Origin: Odiellus spinosus
Lineage: Eukaryota; Arthropoda; Arachnida; Opiliones; Phalangiidae
Direction: 5' to 3'
DNA length: 64,000 bases
Assembly (NCBI GenBank): GCA_963920705.1
Contig: OY987228.1
Coordinates: forward strand, 15,979,187 to 16,043,186
The notes beneath the pieces were generated by a model, which saw nothing but the letters and a program-made list of their open reading frames with translations, was not told where the DNA came from and did no database searches. Below, piece after piece: positions 46,901 to 55,644 of this stretch (position 1 is the stretch's first letter; every line of letters starts with the position of its first letter). Made by a program: the position numbers and the translations under genes.

Positions 46901-49894
46901 TAAATTCGGGTTTAAATTTGGTCCAGGTAAAAGACAATCATTTAGGGATGGTTTTCCATAGGCGTGGGACGATCCATCTAGTACTACGCGAGTTTTGGTG
47001 GTTTTCACGTGTTCTCTTTCGACCCCTTGGTTTGGCATGTAATAAGTTCCTGCTCTCGATATATTTAATTGGTCTTCCGGAACCTCTTCTGCTATCCCTA
47101 GTTCTAATTGTTCTTTAATTACCTCCTTGTACCGTTTATAATATTCGGGATCCTTCTCAAATTTTTTCTCGAGACTTTGAGCTCTTTTTATAGCTACAGG
47201 GTAGTTGTCAGGCAAAGATTCTTTGCTAATTTTCCAGGGGAATTTTACTACGTAACGACCTTGGTTTTTATCAAATTTAATATCCTCAAAAAAGGTGGTA
47301 AGGGCTTGGTCGTTTGGGTTCTCCTTTATTTCGGAGCTATCAATTCCCAAACTTTCTAAATCGAAGAAGGTTTTTAGCGTTTGGTTTACGCGTTTTTCGC
47401 CTAAGCTAATCAGCATAGAGGTTACGGTTTGGTTTCCCTTTAGCAAGCTTCGGGATTTTTCTGGCCCACTTAAACACCAGCCTAGTTTGGTTTCTAAAGC
47501 TACGGTGCAGGGTCCTAATCTTTCAGTTTTTTGGTTAACAATATTCCAATAAAAATCTGCTCCTATAAGGATATCTATTTCGGGGTCTTCCGTGTTAGTT
47601 TCTAGGGCAGGCTCACAGGATAATTTTATACCTTTGGATTTTAGGATTTCTTGAATCTCTTTGTCGGTCGATTTTGAAAAATCGTAGGTTAGGAATTTTT
47701 GCACAATCGCAATAATTTCAACCGTTTCGGAGGGATTTTCTTTGTTTTCCAGCGTTACCCTAACCCTTTTGGTTTTTTGTTGGTGCGGGGTTTGATTTCC
47801 GAAACTAAATACGTCTAATTCGTGGTCTCCTACGATTGGTAATTTTAATCTAATGGCTAGTTCCTCTCTTATGAAACTGCCTTGACTCCCCGAATCCAAA
47901 AAACATTTGGCGATCAATGAATTTTTCGGTTGGATGGGATTTTTAGCTACGGCTATGGCTCTTTGGAGCATTACATTTTCACTGGCGGTTTTAATTGGTG
48001 CCATTGCCATGGTAACATTTTCTACAGGATTTTGGACTTGGTATTTTACCTGCGTTTGGTTATTTGCCTGATTTTGGCATTGATACGTGATTTGGTTGGC
48101 TGTCTTATTTTGAGCCTGCACGTGGACTTGATTTTGGACCTCATTAGCGTTTTGGACTTGATTTTGGACTTGGGTTGCTAATTGGGTTTGGACTTGATTA
48201 ACCGGCTTTTTGTGCGCGGGGTTTTGTTCGCATACTGAGAAATTATGCCTTTTATTGCAATTTCGACAACTTCTAAATTTTGACCTGCACGTTCCTACGT
48301 CATGATTGAAGCGAAGGCAAAGGAAACACCTCCCGCTATCCTTAACCATTGTTCTCTTTTGTTCAAGAGTATAATTTGGGCAGTTAAGGGTTCTATGACT
48401 ATTATTTCTACAGAACAGGCAGTACTCGTTATCATGCATGTGGACTTGAGAGGTTTGTGATTTTACCCCGGTGGCTAGCTGTGAAGCTGACGGTCTATAC
48501 GAACTATTATTTTCGTGCCTATTATACCTATTTTTAGGCCTATCTTGGTTTACCGCATTTTCGGTTTTGGTTACTCCTACTAATAACTCCGACATCTCTC
48601 TACTTTCGACTTGTCCCCTCAGAAATTCAATTAATTCATCGGGATCCCAAACTGAACCATTTGGCGTAGTGGGAGGTTTTCTTTGGGCGCAATAAACAGT
48701 TCTAATTTCTTTTGGCAAACACCCTAATATTTTGGGGCAAAAACCTTCGGCTTTTATTTTTGTATCTACTCCTAAACCTTTCAGACTTCTAATACTACTT
48801 TCGCAGACATCTAAAAGGTTACGGAGAGCTTTAATATTGCCTGAATTAGCTACCGGCTGAATTTCTTGTAATTTATTAAAGTGCAGATGAACTGCTAAAT
48901 CATTTTTTTCATACCGTTTTTTAAGAACCGCTACTGCTTGGTCATACGAATCATCTACTTCATCGTATCCCGCGACGGCCTTAAGGGCCTCGCCATCTAA
49001 ATAACCGACAAGATAAATGAATTTCTCTACCTTTGAAAAGTTCTGTTTTTCTATAACGGCTTTAAATCTTCCCCAGAAGCTGTTCCATTTTGCGTAGTCT
49101 CCTGAGAATGTTGGAATGGTGATTTGTGGTAGTCTAGGATGATTTCTTTGTGCTCCTGCGGTAGGCGGGATTACGTTTCCGGCGGTAGGCTGGATGATGT
49201 TTATTGAAGGAGGCTGGTTGACGTTTACTGACGGAGGCTGGTTGACGTTTACTGACGGAGGCTGGATGACGTTTCCGGCGGTAGGCTGGATTACGTTTCC
49301 TGACGGAGGCTGGTTTACGTTTCCTGTGGTAAGCTGGGTGGCGTTACCGATGGTAATTTGTGTCGATCCACTGAAGTTGGAGGCTGAGGATGACGTTCCG
49401 TTCATTTGATGAACTTTTCGGACGGCTCTCTCTGCCTTTATTTTTAATTCGGAAATATCCTCCCGGAATGCTATAGCTTCATCCGTTTCTTTTTCCATCT
49501 CATCTTCATCGTCAATAAGGCCTTGTACTTTTGCGTCCGCCATTATAAGGTCCTCTTCTTTTTGAGTAAGGATAGCAAGCGTATCTTCTATATCCTCTGC
49601 GTCTATGGTTGCGCTTTTCAGTAGATTTCTGAGCGCGGTAAGTTTTTTGGTCGCGGCATTTCGCGTACTTTTTCGAACAGCGCGCGCGAGTTTTATCGGA
49701 TCCGTTGTCTTTGCGGTTGCCATAATTACGGTCGATTTTGCAGCGTTAATCGAGGTTTGCGTAGTTCGCTTTGTCTGGTTAGTTCCAGAGGTAGACTGGT
49801 TGATTCCAAGTGTAGCCTGATTAATTTCAGGGGTAGTAGACTGATTAATTTCAGTGGTTTGGTTAGCGATTTGATCCGCGGTTGGGTTACTCAT
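43979..49894 (-). CDS. BEL/Pao Gag-Pol polyprotein
   Basis: A 1971-residue intact frame. N-terminus (1-60) is Asn/Gln/Thr-rich; a charged probably coiled segment follows (about 85-165); residues 191-246 are seven tandem 8-residue repeats. A DUF1759-like Gag module covers about 255-400. Zinc knuckles follow: C492-X2-C-X4-H-X4-C, C523-X2-C-X4-H-X4-C and a third C543-X2-C-X3-H-X4-C. A Gln/Asn/Val-rich linker (about 566-625) precedes the aspartic protease (D667 in DSGS; ILIGAD near 775). Reverse transcriptase has D1015 (VADIEKAF) and Y1096-VDD. RNase H has D1282, E1332, D1362 and D1408. Integrase has an H1600/H1604-C1635/C1638 zinc site and catalytic D1670, D1732, E1782. A DUF5641-like tail follows (about 1850-1965). 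All catalytic residues I looked for are present. The ATG at 49894 follows a 47-base leader after the LTR. No envelope. Confidence 0.97.
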   Translation of the reverse strand: MSNPTADQIANQTTEINQSTTPEINQATLGINQSTSGTNQTKRTTQTSINAAKSTVIMATAKTTDPIKLARAVRKSTRNAATKKLTALRNLLKSATIDAEDIEDTLAILTQKEEDLIMADAKVQGLIDDEDEMEKETDEAIAFREDISELKIKAERAVRKVHQMNGTSSSASNFSGSTQITIGNATQLTTGNVNQPPSGNVIQPTAGNVIQPPSVNVNQPPSVNVNQPPSINIIQPTAGNVIPPTAGAQRNHPRLPQITIPTFSGDYAKWNSFWGRFKAVIEKQNFSKVEKFIYLVGYLDGEALKAVAGYDEVDDSYDQAVAVLKKRYEKNDLAVHLHFNKLQEIQPVANSGNIKALRNLLDVCESSIRSLKGLGVDTKIKAEGFCPKILGCLPKEIRTVYCAQRKPPTTPNGSVWDPDELIEFLRGQVESREMSELLVGVTKTENAVNQDRPKNRYNRHENNSSYRPSASQLATGVKSQTSQVHMHDNEYCLFCRNNSHRTLNCPNYTLEQKRTMVKDSGRCFLCLRFNHDVGTCRSKFRSCRNCNKRHNFSVCEQNPAHKKPVNQVQTQLATQVQNQVQNANEVQNQVHVQAQNKTANQITYQCQNQANNQTQVKYQVQNPVENVTMAMAPIKTASENVMLQRAIAVAKNPIQPKNSLIAKCFLDSGSQGSFIREELAIRLKLPIVGDHELDVFSFGNQTPHQQKTKRVRVTLENKENPSETVEIIAIVQKFLTYDFSKSTDKEIQEILKSKGIKLSCEPALETNTEDPEIDILIGADFYWNIVNQKTERLGPCTVALETKLGWCLSGPEKSRSLLKGNQTVTSMLISLGEKRVNQTLKTFFDLESLGIDSSEIKENPNDQALTTFFEDIKFDKNQGRYVVKFPWKISKESLPDNYPVAIKRAQSLEKKFEKDPEYYKRYKEVIKEQLELGIAEEVPEDQLNISRAGTYYMPNQGVEREHVKTTKTRVVLDGSSHAYGKPSLNDCLLPGPNLNPNLLLLLLRFRNNKIAIVADIEKAFLQIALAEPDKDSVRFIWFREENGKIKKGNYVILRMTRVPFGVTSSPFLLGCTIKYHVMQTKDIPDQLRKILSNDLYVDDLTSSVDNVDQAYQVSLGAANLIKGAGMRFRKWGTNSQELRDLWTKHDSEEENTLFEQNTETIENKVLGVKWDPNSDTFAYDLSNLIQISENMKITKRQVLSFIAQIFDPLGLISPFTIRAKILLQILWESKENWDTELPQDTKEIFQTWVNELPILHHVKIQRHYYFKTTEEISEIELHCFCDASLKAYATCVYVRYKTITDQVGVYLVTAKSRVAPLKNQDPCLDLKLPKLELMGCLLGARLTNNIKPCFTEKLAGTFYWTDSMIALAWVTGNSNQWKPFVSNRASEIQKLSRGEEWFHCPGKDNPADLPTRGVKAGDLQNSSKWWEGPIWLKEPKKNWPNTNRPSEKDLEPVTKERRKLTLAINITQKLGVQKLIDLSKHYHINKVLRITAYLIRFANNCKKSPKLTGPISAEERQQAEIVWIKSIQSEEFEPEIRQLRKGEKIHPKSNIASLRPILNESGILCVGGRLEESSFSYAEKHPIIMSKGQRLTKLLIIRSHSQIHHGGVSDTVTQLRERYWVPAGRQLARTVVKDCVTCKRLNAKLGEMPTAPLPKDRIDQSPPFSIMGIDFLGPLIAKIGNNEQKTYICLATCAVTRAIHLELVPSLSTDDFLLAFRRIIARRGTPQIVYSDNAKTFKKANSDLRTIWQNLKHDQLREFFGNEGIIWKFIIERAAWYGGWWERLVRSTKNCLKKCLGRSSLNYIELETIVIETEALINSRPITYHYNDQNEPRPLSPAEFLIGRRMCSLPPLNSKFNQKIPMSRQEMTKRLQYRESMLDKIWKRWRNEYILELRSAHHAKTANNETEFKIGDVVLIHDDKLPRHMWNLGLVHEVIIGRDNKIRACVVRNNNNNYIRRTVQHLCNLEINEHA
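49157..49324 (-). repeat. Seven in-frame 24-bp tandem repeats in the Gag region
   Basis: Seven units encode an 8-residue motif of the form G/V-N-V-N/I-Q-P-P/T-S/A (residues 191-246). Two adjacent units are identical at protein level (VNVNQPPS). The unit length preserves the frame. This is expected to be a flexible linker between the N-terminal coiled segment and the DUF1759-like module; copy number probably varies between element copies. Confidence 0.85.
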
Positions 49895-49923
49895 TTAACT
49901 GATGTTTAATGTCCTGATCAATC

Positions 49924-49941
49924 GCGGGTTTCGTAGCACCA
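49924..49941 (-). other. Primer-binding site
   Basis: Directly downstream of the 5' LTR the sense strand reads TGGTGCTACGAAACCCGCG. It starts TGG, complementary to the CCA end of a tRNA. The best match I can recall is tRNA-Phe (3' end GGGTTTCGGCACCA), which would need a two-base TA interruption after TGGTGC. The primer identity is therefore uncertain. Confidence 0.7.
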
Positions 49942-50772
49942 TGTAAAAAGGTGGGAGAGCTTATTAGGTCTTGGTATATCTATCTACCGGACTGAAACAG
50001 CGGATAGATAATTGTTTTTGGTAATTTTAAATAAAAACGCTTCAAGTTCTATCGAACAATATATTTTATTAGCGAAGTTATTAAAATGTCTATGTCCGGT
50101 CGGGACTCTAAATATTTCCCTTGGTTGTAGGGGATTGCGAAGTGAAAGCGTGTCTTTGGTGGGACGGTCAACTTTCAAGTGAGCTTTTTTAGGGCTCATA
50201 GGTTACATGTTATTTTCCCTGGTTAGGATTTCTCCGCCAGGGACATATGGACACACTTTCTTTCTTTAATTGGTTACAGATTTAGATTTTACAATGTTAA
50301 AGTTTTGAATGAATAAAGGAAACGAGGAGAGATAAGAAGTCGAGAAGGGGTCCGAAGCCATTACAAGGTAATTGCTTCCACCTCTGGGATCTATTGGTGA
50401 TTTTCGGGTACATCACAGAGGGGAAAGCGAAGGATAGGTATTTTTCTTTTGTAAGCGTTGGCTCTTAGTTTGGGTCCCCTCTCCTTATTCTCTCCCTCGC
50501 TATTCATAAAGGAAATGGAATAGATAGTTCTCCACATCTTGAACTTATTTTCAGGTAGTTTCAAGATGCGGAGATCGTTAGAATTTTAGGAAGGAAGGTT
50601 TTTGGTGCATCTGGTAATTTTCTTTTAGCACATGTTTTTTAAATGGTAGGGGTTGGAGAATATTTTACAATTTATATACATTGAATACAACAATACATTT
50701 TATAATTGGTAATATACATTTGACATTTGGTTTTATATACACACGCTTAATTTCTAATTCAAATTCTTAACA
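49942..50772 (-). repeat. 5' LTR (right)
   Basis: 831 bp and, read side by side, identical to the left LTR. A sense-strand TATATAAAA (plus 50731-50739) lies only about 33 bases inside the LTR start and could be the TATA box. That would make U3 very short, so an initiator-driven start elsewhere is equally possible. This LTR would drive transcription leftward. Confidence 0.95.
50731..50739 (-). promoter_or_regulatory. Candidate TATA box of the retrotransposon
   Basis: TATATAAAA on the sense strand near the 5' end of the LTR, after GCGTGTG. It is the clearest TATA-like word in the LTR, but its position close to the edge makes the assignment tentative. Confidence 0.35.
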
Positions 50773-50777
50773 CTACC
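50773..50777. repeat. Target-site duplication, right
   Basis: CTACC directly after the right LTR, identical to 43104-43108. The reconstructed empty site joins GAACTACC to ATCCTATTCG. Confidence 0.9.
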
Positions 50778-52073
50778 ATCCTATTCGTATCAATATAAAA
50801 TTTAAAATATTTGGAGACTGGATTGTGCTGAAATTTAGGAGTGATTCAAACAAACTTTGCCTCACACACCGAAGTTTTCTCCGTCTAGAGAGACTTGAGG
50901 AACGAGCGTTGGAGAAGAAAAAAAAAAAATCTTCGGAAAGAAAAAAGGAAAAAATAAACTTTAGGAGCAACAAGATTCATGACATTCGATTACGGCTGGC
51001 TGGTCTCGAGAAACACCGATTTCAACCCCCATACCCTTACTTTTTTCGCGCGCTTTTTTCTACGCTTTTGGGTATATCACTATCCACCATTCCTATACCC
51101 CCGCCCCCCTTCGCTGTATCTCAAATCCATACAGCTTCTGATGATTTTAAACCCTCCTCCACTTTTCAACGGCGGCGTTAGTAACGGTATTTTCCATTTA
51201 TCAGAGGTTCTTTCGACCAGTATAACGGGGTATGGTCAGGGGAATCTCCACGGGAAAAAAAACTAAATTCCTCTCGGTCAAAAGAAGTTTACGCAAACTA
51301 CTTTATATCCTATGGTATTTAACATTTCGTATTAATCCGACTTAGCTTCGAGTTATTATGAAAACTACACTGGTACAAAAAGTATAAGAGCATGGGCAAT
51401 GAATGGAATGGAAGACCGCTCTATACCAACTTTGATTTATTTTCAAACATCAGTTTCTACCGATACTAGAAGCTATATCTATACTCGCCCAGTTACAACG
51501 TTGGAAGGGACTTGAATTCTTATTGGAAAACGGTTTTTTTATATGACAATTCATCTTCTTTTCAACTTTGTATATATATATTAGAAAGACCAATATTGGA
51601 TTGGAGTTTAAAAAAGTCTTTGCCTTTGATTCCAGTCGTACCTGATATTGAAACGTGGTATATTAGATAGCTACAAAAATAAGGCATTTTTTTTTCCTTC
51701 CGGCGGAAAGGATCTATGGTTTGACCGTTTTCTAACGCTGTTTTCCTTTTTATGACAAGTTGACTTAAATCCTCCTCCCCACGTTTTTTCCCAGATCCAC
51801 ATTTCTTTAAAGCATATACCCTTAATATTTGTTCGAGATGGCTAAGAAGAACGAGAGCATTTCTCTCCAATATTTGATTTCAAATTCAAAGATGTCGAAT
51901 ATCTGATCTACACCTTCAGTTATATGTCCCATTTATTTTGCCTTGCTTTAGGTACAAGACGATTTTGCAAAAAAAAAAAACCAGAGTCAAGGCGGATTAA
52001 ATATACATTGTTAATCATCACGAACTGGGAATAATAGCAGAAATTGCAAATGTTTGTGGAATGGTTGAAACGA
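50778..52073. other. Non-coding stretch, no gene recognised
   Basis: AT-rich with a few A runs. Short frames (50825-51181 plus, 51562-51870 minus) have no recognisable domain. Confidence 0.5.
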
Positions 52074-52355
52074 AAGCTGCGTTCATACTTTTCCTTAGAA
52101 TAGATTTTAATTGTTTCAAAACGTTTCGTTAGAGCGTGTGAACGGGAAACCATCTTTTCTCGAAATTGCTAACCGCCTACGGGAACAATTTTCATACCGA
52201 TTCGGTTTCAACAACCGATAGATGACGCTACAATAAATCGATTTAAAAGATAATACGTGAACGCGTGACGTTTAAATCGATTCCTGGCGATCTGAATATC
52301 GGTTTGACGTTACCGTTTCAAATCGATTAAGAAATGCTAGTGTGATCGTAGCTTT
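52074..52355. mobile_element. MITE-like element with AAAGCTGCGTTCA-type ends
   Basis: About 282 bp. The left end AAAGCTGCGTTCATAC is mirrored on the right by GTGTGATCGTAGCTTT, an imperfect terminal inverted repeat of about 16 bases. The body contains GTGTGAACGGGAAACC, ACCGATTCGGTTTCAACAAC, CGATAGATGACG and CCTGGCGATCTGAATATCGG. Parts recur at 20518-20645 (right half) and 59186-59344 (left half), so it is a dispersed family. No clear target duplication and no coding capacity; superfamily unknown. Confidence 0.7.
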
Positions 52356-54999
52356 AATCTTGGGATCTCTTAATACCGCTTGAATGTACTTTAATCACGT
52401 GATGACATTAGTTCCATTCGTGTACCATTTTGTATCCGCGCACGTGGCTATTTGCAAGAGTGGTCGGACACTTGAGTTTTTGAGATTTTAAAGCTGTTAT
52501 TGGGAAAGAGTTTGGGTTTTCCATGTTAGTTTCCCATATAGAACACGTATAATTTTAGATTTCGGTCCAAGTGTAAGGGATTTTTGGCAAGTGTTCGACC
52601 CATCGACCGCTGTTGGGCATAGCACGGAATCAGGCTCCAGCTAACAAATGTGTAAAAATTGAAATTCGCCAGAGTATATATCCTCGAAGCAAAATTAAAT
52701 TTATTTACAACCGGTACTAATTAAAATTCGTAGAAACCTAGGAAACGTAAGGCTATTTCAATATTCTCTCCTCAAACGCGATATTAGTATGATATTTATT
52801 CAAATAAAGGCTAAAGGGAAATTTTTCCTGGGGCTAACGTCAAACTTATATGGAAATGGGTTAGTAAAGCGAGTGTTCCAACCGCATTCAGTTACGCCAC
52901 ACGAGTAATAAGACGACTTTTCCAGAGAAACTCACTCCTTTAAGCCCTTCAGTCATAGGAAAGAGTATACGCCGTCTTTAATTAAGCGGTATAAACATTG
53001 CGAAAGTATAGCTTATACGCTTACAGTCGCAAAAGCGGGAGAATTTTCGTTAATCTTCTTTTAACCCAAATGAGATTTAACATCGAGTATAAGTACGCTA
53101 TACCTTTCGATAGTTTGTAAACTGACCTTAAAAACCAAAAAGTATAGTATCCCCGGTGAATATCATCATTCCGGGTCATAAAACAAACGGAAGAGAAAGG
53201 GGAAGGGGTGTGGGGTCTTTGGTTAAGCCTCGGTTTGAAGTAAAGTGAGGGATGACGGGCAAAACTTCACTCGTTTCGCGAGCCCAAAATGAGACTAACT
53301 TTATAATTATATAGTCAGAGTTTCTCCCTCTTTTAATTTACGCCAAATGTTGAATCCGCGCAAAACCAGAGATAGGGAGAGTGAGAGGGAGACAGGAAAT
53401 GAAAGAGAGAAAGTATAAGAGAGCAGAGATGTTTACGACGAATGAAAAGAGGTAAACTAAACGACGCAAAATTAAAACTTCACCACCAAAAACCAGACTA
53501 AAAATCTAATTTGACCGAATGAGTTTCGTATATTTCTCTTTCAATATATTTTCAGGATAAAAATATCGTAACACCAAAATATTGTTTTGAAATAAATCTA
53601 ATTAAATGAAATTTATTATTGAAAGAGGAACGACGTACCGAAAGTTAAATAGCATTAAAAGTTTGAATAATATTAAAATCTTAAATTTAAAGTTTTGATA
53701 ATTCAAATCGGACTTTGTATAATACTATAACGAATTTCAAAGTTTAAAAACAATCATAAATTTACACTTCTAACTTCTCGTAAATTAATATAATTTTAAA
53801 AATGTCCCAAAGAGAAGGAATGTGCCGAATCGCGCTCATCCGAGTATTTTAAATAAAATAGTGACCATTTGGACATAAAACTATAATTAAGTTACAATAT
53901 TTTCAGCATCGAGTAACGGTTGAAATAAAACTTTTACGAAACGTAGACAGAAACGGCGATTTTTCACGACGCAACCACAAAATTGGTATCCATATATAGA
54001 GGCACGAAAGAGTATTAAAATGATAATAAACTGAGAACAGGATGGGTGTGTGTCGGTGATGGGCACGCAGTCAGTGAAGGGAATATTTTTCCAACGTCAC
54101 AAGCTCCCTTTTATTATCGGGTCCTTCCCTTCGTCCGTCCTATCACCCCTTTTCTATCCTAATGAATTTCCTTTTACGAGAGTTTTCTAGGCCTAACGTT
54201 ATTCCTTTTTTATTCGGTCGCGAGAACCGTACAGCCTTATATTAGACTTATTCAAAGCAACGCGTACCGAACTACGAAAAGGGTAGGTTTTAAACGCGCG
54301 AACCAACCAGGAATCATCTTTATTCCCCTATCGTCGCTTCATTAACCCAAGTAAATCGAATGGTCTTAGGGATAAACTCGCTTCGCGCTGCCATCATGAT
54401 TCATAGTCTAGAGTAGAAAATCAGTTTCAGTTTTCACTTCAGTAATTACGACGCTTCGATCAAAGTTAAGGGGCTTTCTCGTAAATACGAATAGATGAGG
54501 AGACTAGCTTCAACCGCAAGTAGGCCCGGAAAACTCCAAGTGAAACGGACTACAGAGCGATAGCGCGGAAATAAGCGCCGTGAGCATTAACGAAATAACG
54601 CCGGAAAAGAGAAAAGCAAAGGGGTTGACGAGAATTGCGCGGAGACTTCAACCAAAGACGGAGATGAGGAGAAAAGAGGAAATTATTATGGATTAACGAA
54701 CCTTATGAAGGAAAAGGGACTAAAAATCGTCTCCCTTTTGCGCATTTACGTGCCAAGTTTAGCACCCAACTGAGAGACAGAATGTGGCGGAGGAATATCA
54801 TATAAGATGGATTAACTGAAGATTTTTATAACACTTTCCATAAATAAAAGTTTCTAGTTTCAGCATAAATTAAATACATTGCGCGATTCGATGTACAAAG
54901 GTTCCTTCACGCAAGAGCAATTTTAATTTTTAAATTTCATATACTGAAAAAGAACCTTTTTAATTAAAATCTACTTCATATTACTCACAAACACGGATA
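52356..54999. other. Non-coding stretch, no gene recognised
   Basis: No gene is recognised. AT-rich, with GA-rich sequence at 53360-53420 and a CpG-bearing patch at 54200-54700. No notable open frame is present. Confidence 0.5.
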
Positions 55000-55135
55000 T
55001 TATACCCTCTTCAGACGAGGCATAATTAGCCAGATTAATCAGATTAACCGAGGCTTATATGTAGTTTACTCAGTTCAATAAACTTTGGTTAAATCTGATA
55101 AACGGCCTAATTATACCTGTCTGAAGAGGGTATTA
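55000..55135. mobile_element. Palindromic Harbinger-like MITE, copy 2
   Basis: A 130-bp element (55003-55132) flanked by TTA on both sides (55000-55002 and 55133-55135). The terminal repeat TACCCTCTTCAGACGAGG is mirrored by CTGTCTGAAGAGGGTA. The centre CTCAGTTCAATAAAC is shared with copy 1 at 21491, along with AATTAGCC and ATTAACCGAGG. The arms are more diverged internally than in copy 1. Confidence 0.85.
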
Positions 55136-55371
55136 CAGTTCATTGCGAAATTTAGGGTTAAAACTAGGTACTAAAGCTAGTTGAAAGAGAAAATGACAAA
55201 TATCTAGTATACAGACGTTGCCAAAAAAACTGATCCTTTTCAATGAGAAATCCCATAGAAAATGTTTTTTGGTTTCTTAAGACATTCTTCATTTTGTAAG
55301 GTGTACAAAATATCAATAGCGATTTGAAACATCTTAAAGAAACACTGATACCAAGAATCCATTCAGGTTCC

Positions 55372-55644
55372 ATAAGAATATGGGAGCATAGCTTTAGCCT
55401 CTGGTACCATCCTCCCAAACTTTGTAACAAAAGTTCGTCTGCAATTTTCGCAACATTTGTACGCTTAGATCTTTTTTCGGTCGGCTCCATTTTTATTACC
55501 CAAAATATTATGTCAAGGTCGTTAGTGGCGCGGGTTAATAGATTTCAGGAGCGATTTACTTGAAAAATCGATTCGAAGCAGACGAACTTTTGCTACAAAG
55601 TTTGGGAGGATGGTTATTGAATCGCGGCCCTCCCATATTCTTAT
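55372..55644. repeat. Inverted repeat (about 70-bp arms, 135-bp spacer)
   Basis: The left arm 55372-55442 (ATAAGAATATGGGAG ... CCATCCTCCCAAACTTTGT, CAAAAGTTCGTCTGC) is mirrored by 55578-55644. The matching blocks are interrupted by a divergent ~20-base stretch in mid-arm. No target duplication is evident and the arms do not match the other families here. The overlapping frames (55164-55490 minus, 55324-55563 plus) show no domain. Confidence 0.7.

Larger units (their letters stand above)
43109..50772 (-). mobile_element. Complete BEL/Pao LTR retrotransposon
   Basis: A 7664-bp element in minus orientation. It has two 831-bp LTRs that I read as identical, 5-bp CTACC duplications, a primer-binding site just inside the 5' LTR, one intact Gag-Pol frame and a polypurine tract just inside the 3' LTR. 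The Pol order protease, reverse transcriptase, RNase H, integrase without envelope, plus the DUF1759/DUF5641-type modules, is that of the BEL/Pao superfamily. Identical LTRs imply insertion too recent for mutations to accumulate, so the copy may be active. No frameshift or stop separates Gag from Pol. Confidence 0.97.

Noticed and set aside
44040..49820. Many plus-strand frames opposite the Gag-Pol gene
   Set aside because: Shadow frames of the real minus-strand polyprotein.
32866..55132. SWIM transposase as the source enzyme for the TTA-duplicating MITEs
   Set aside because: Its terminal sequence (GGKTAAAGAAC) does not match the MITE ends (TACCCTCTTC), so no link can be claimed.
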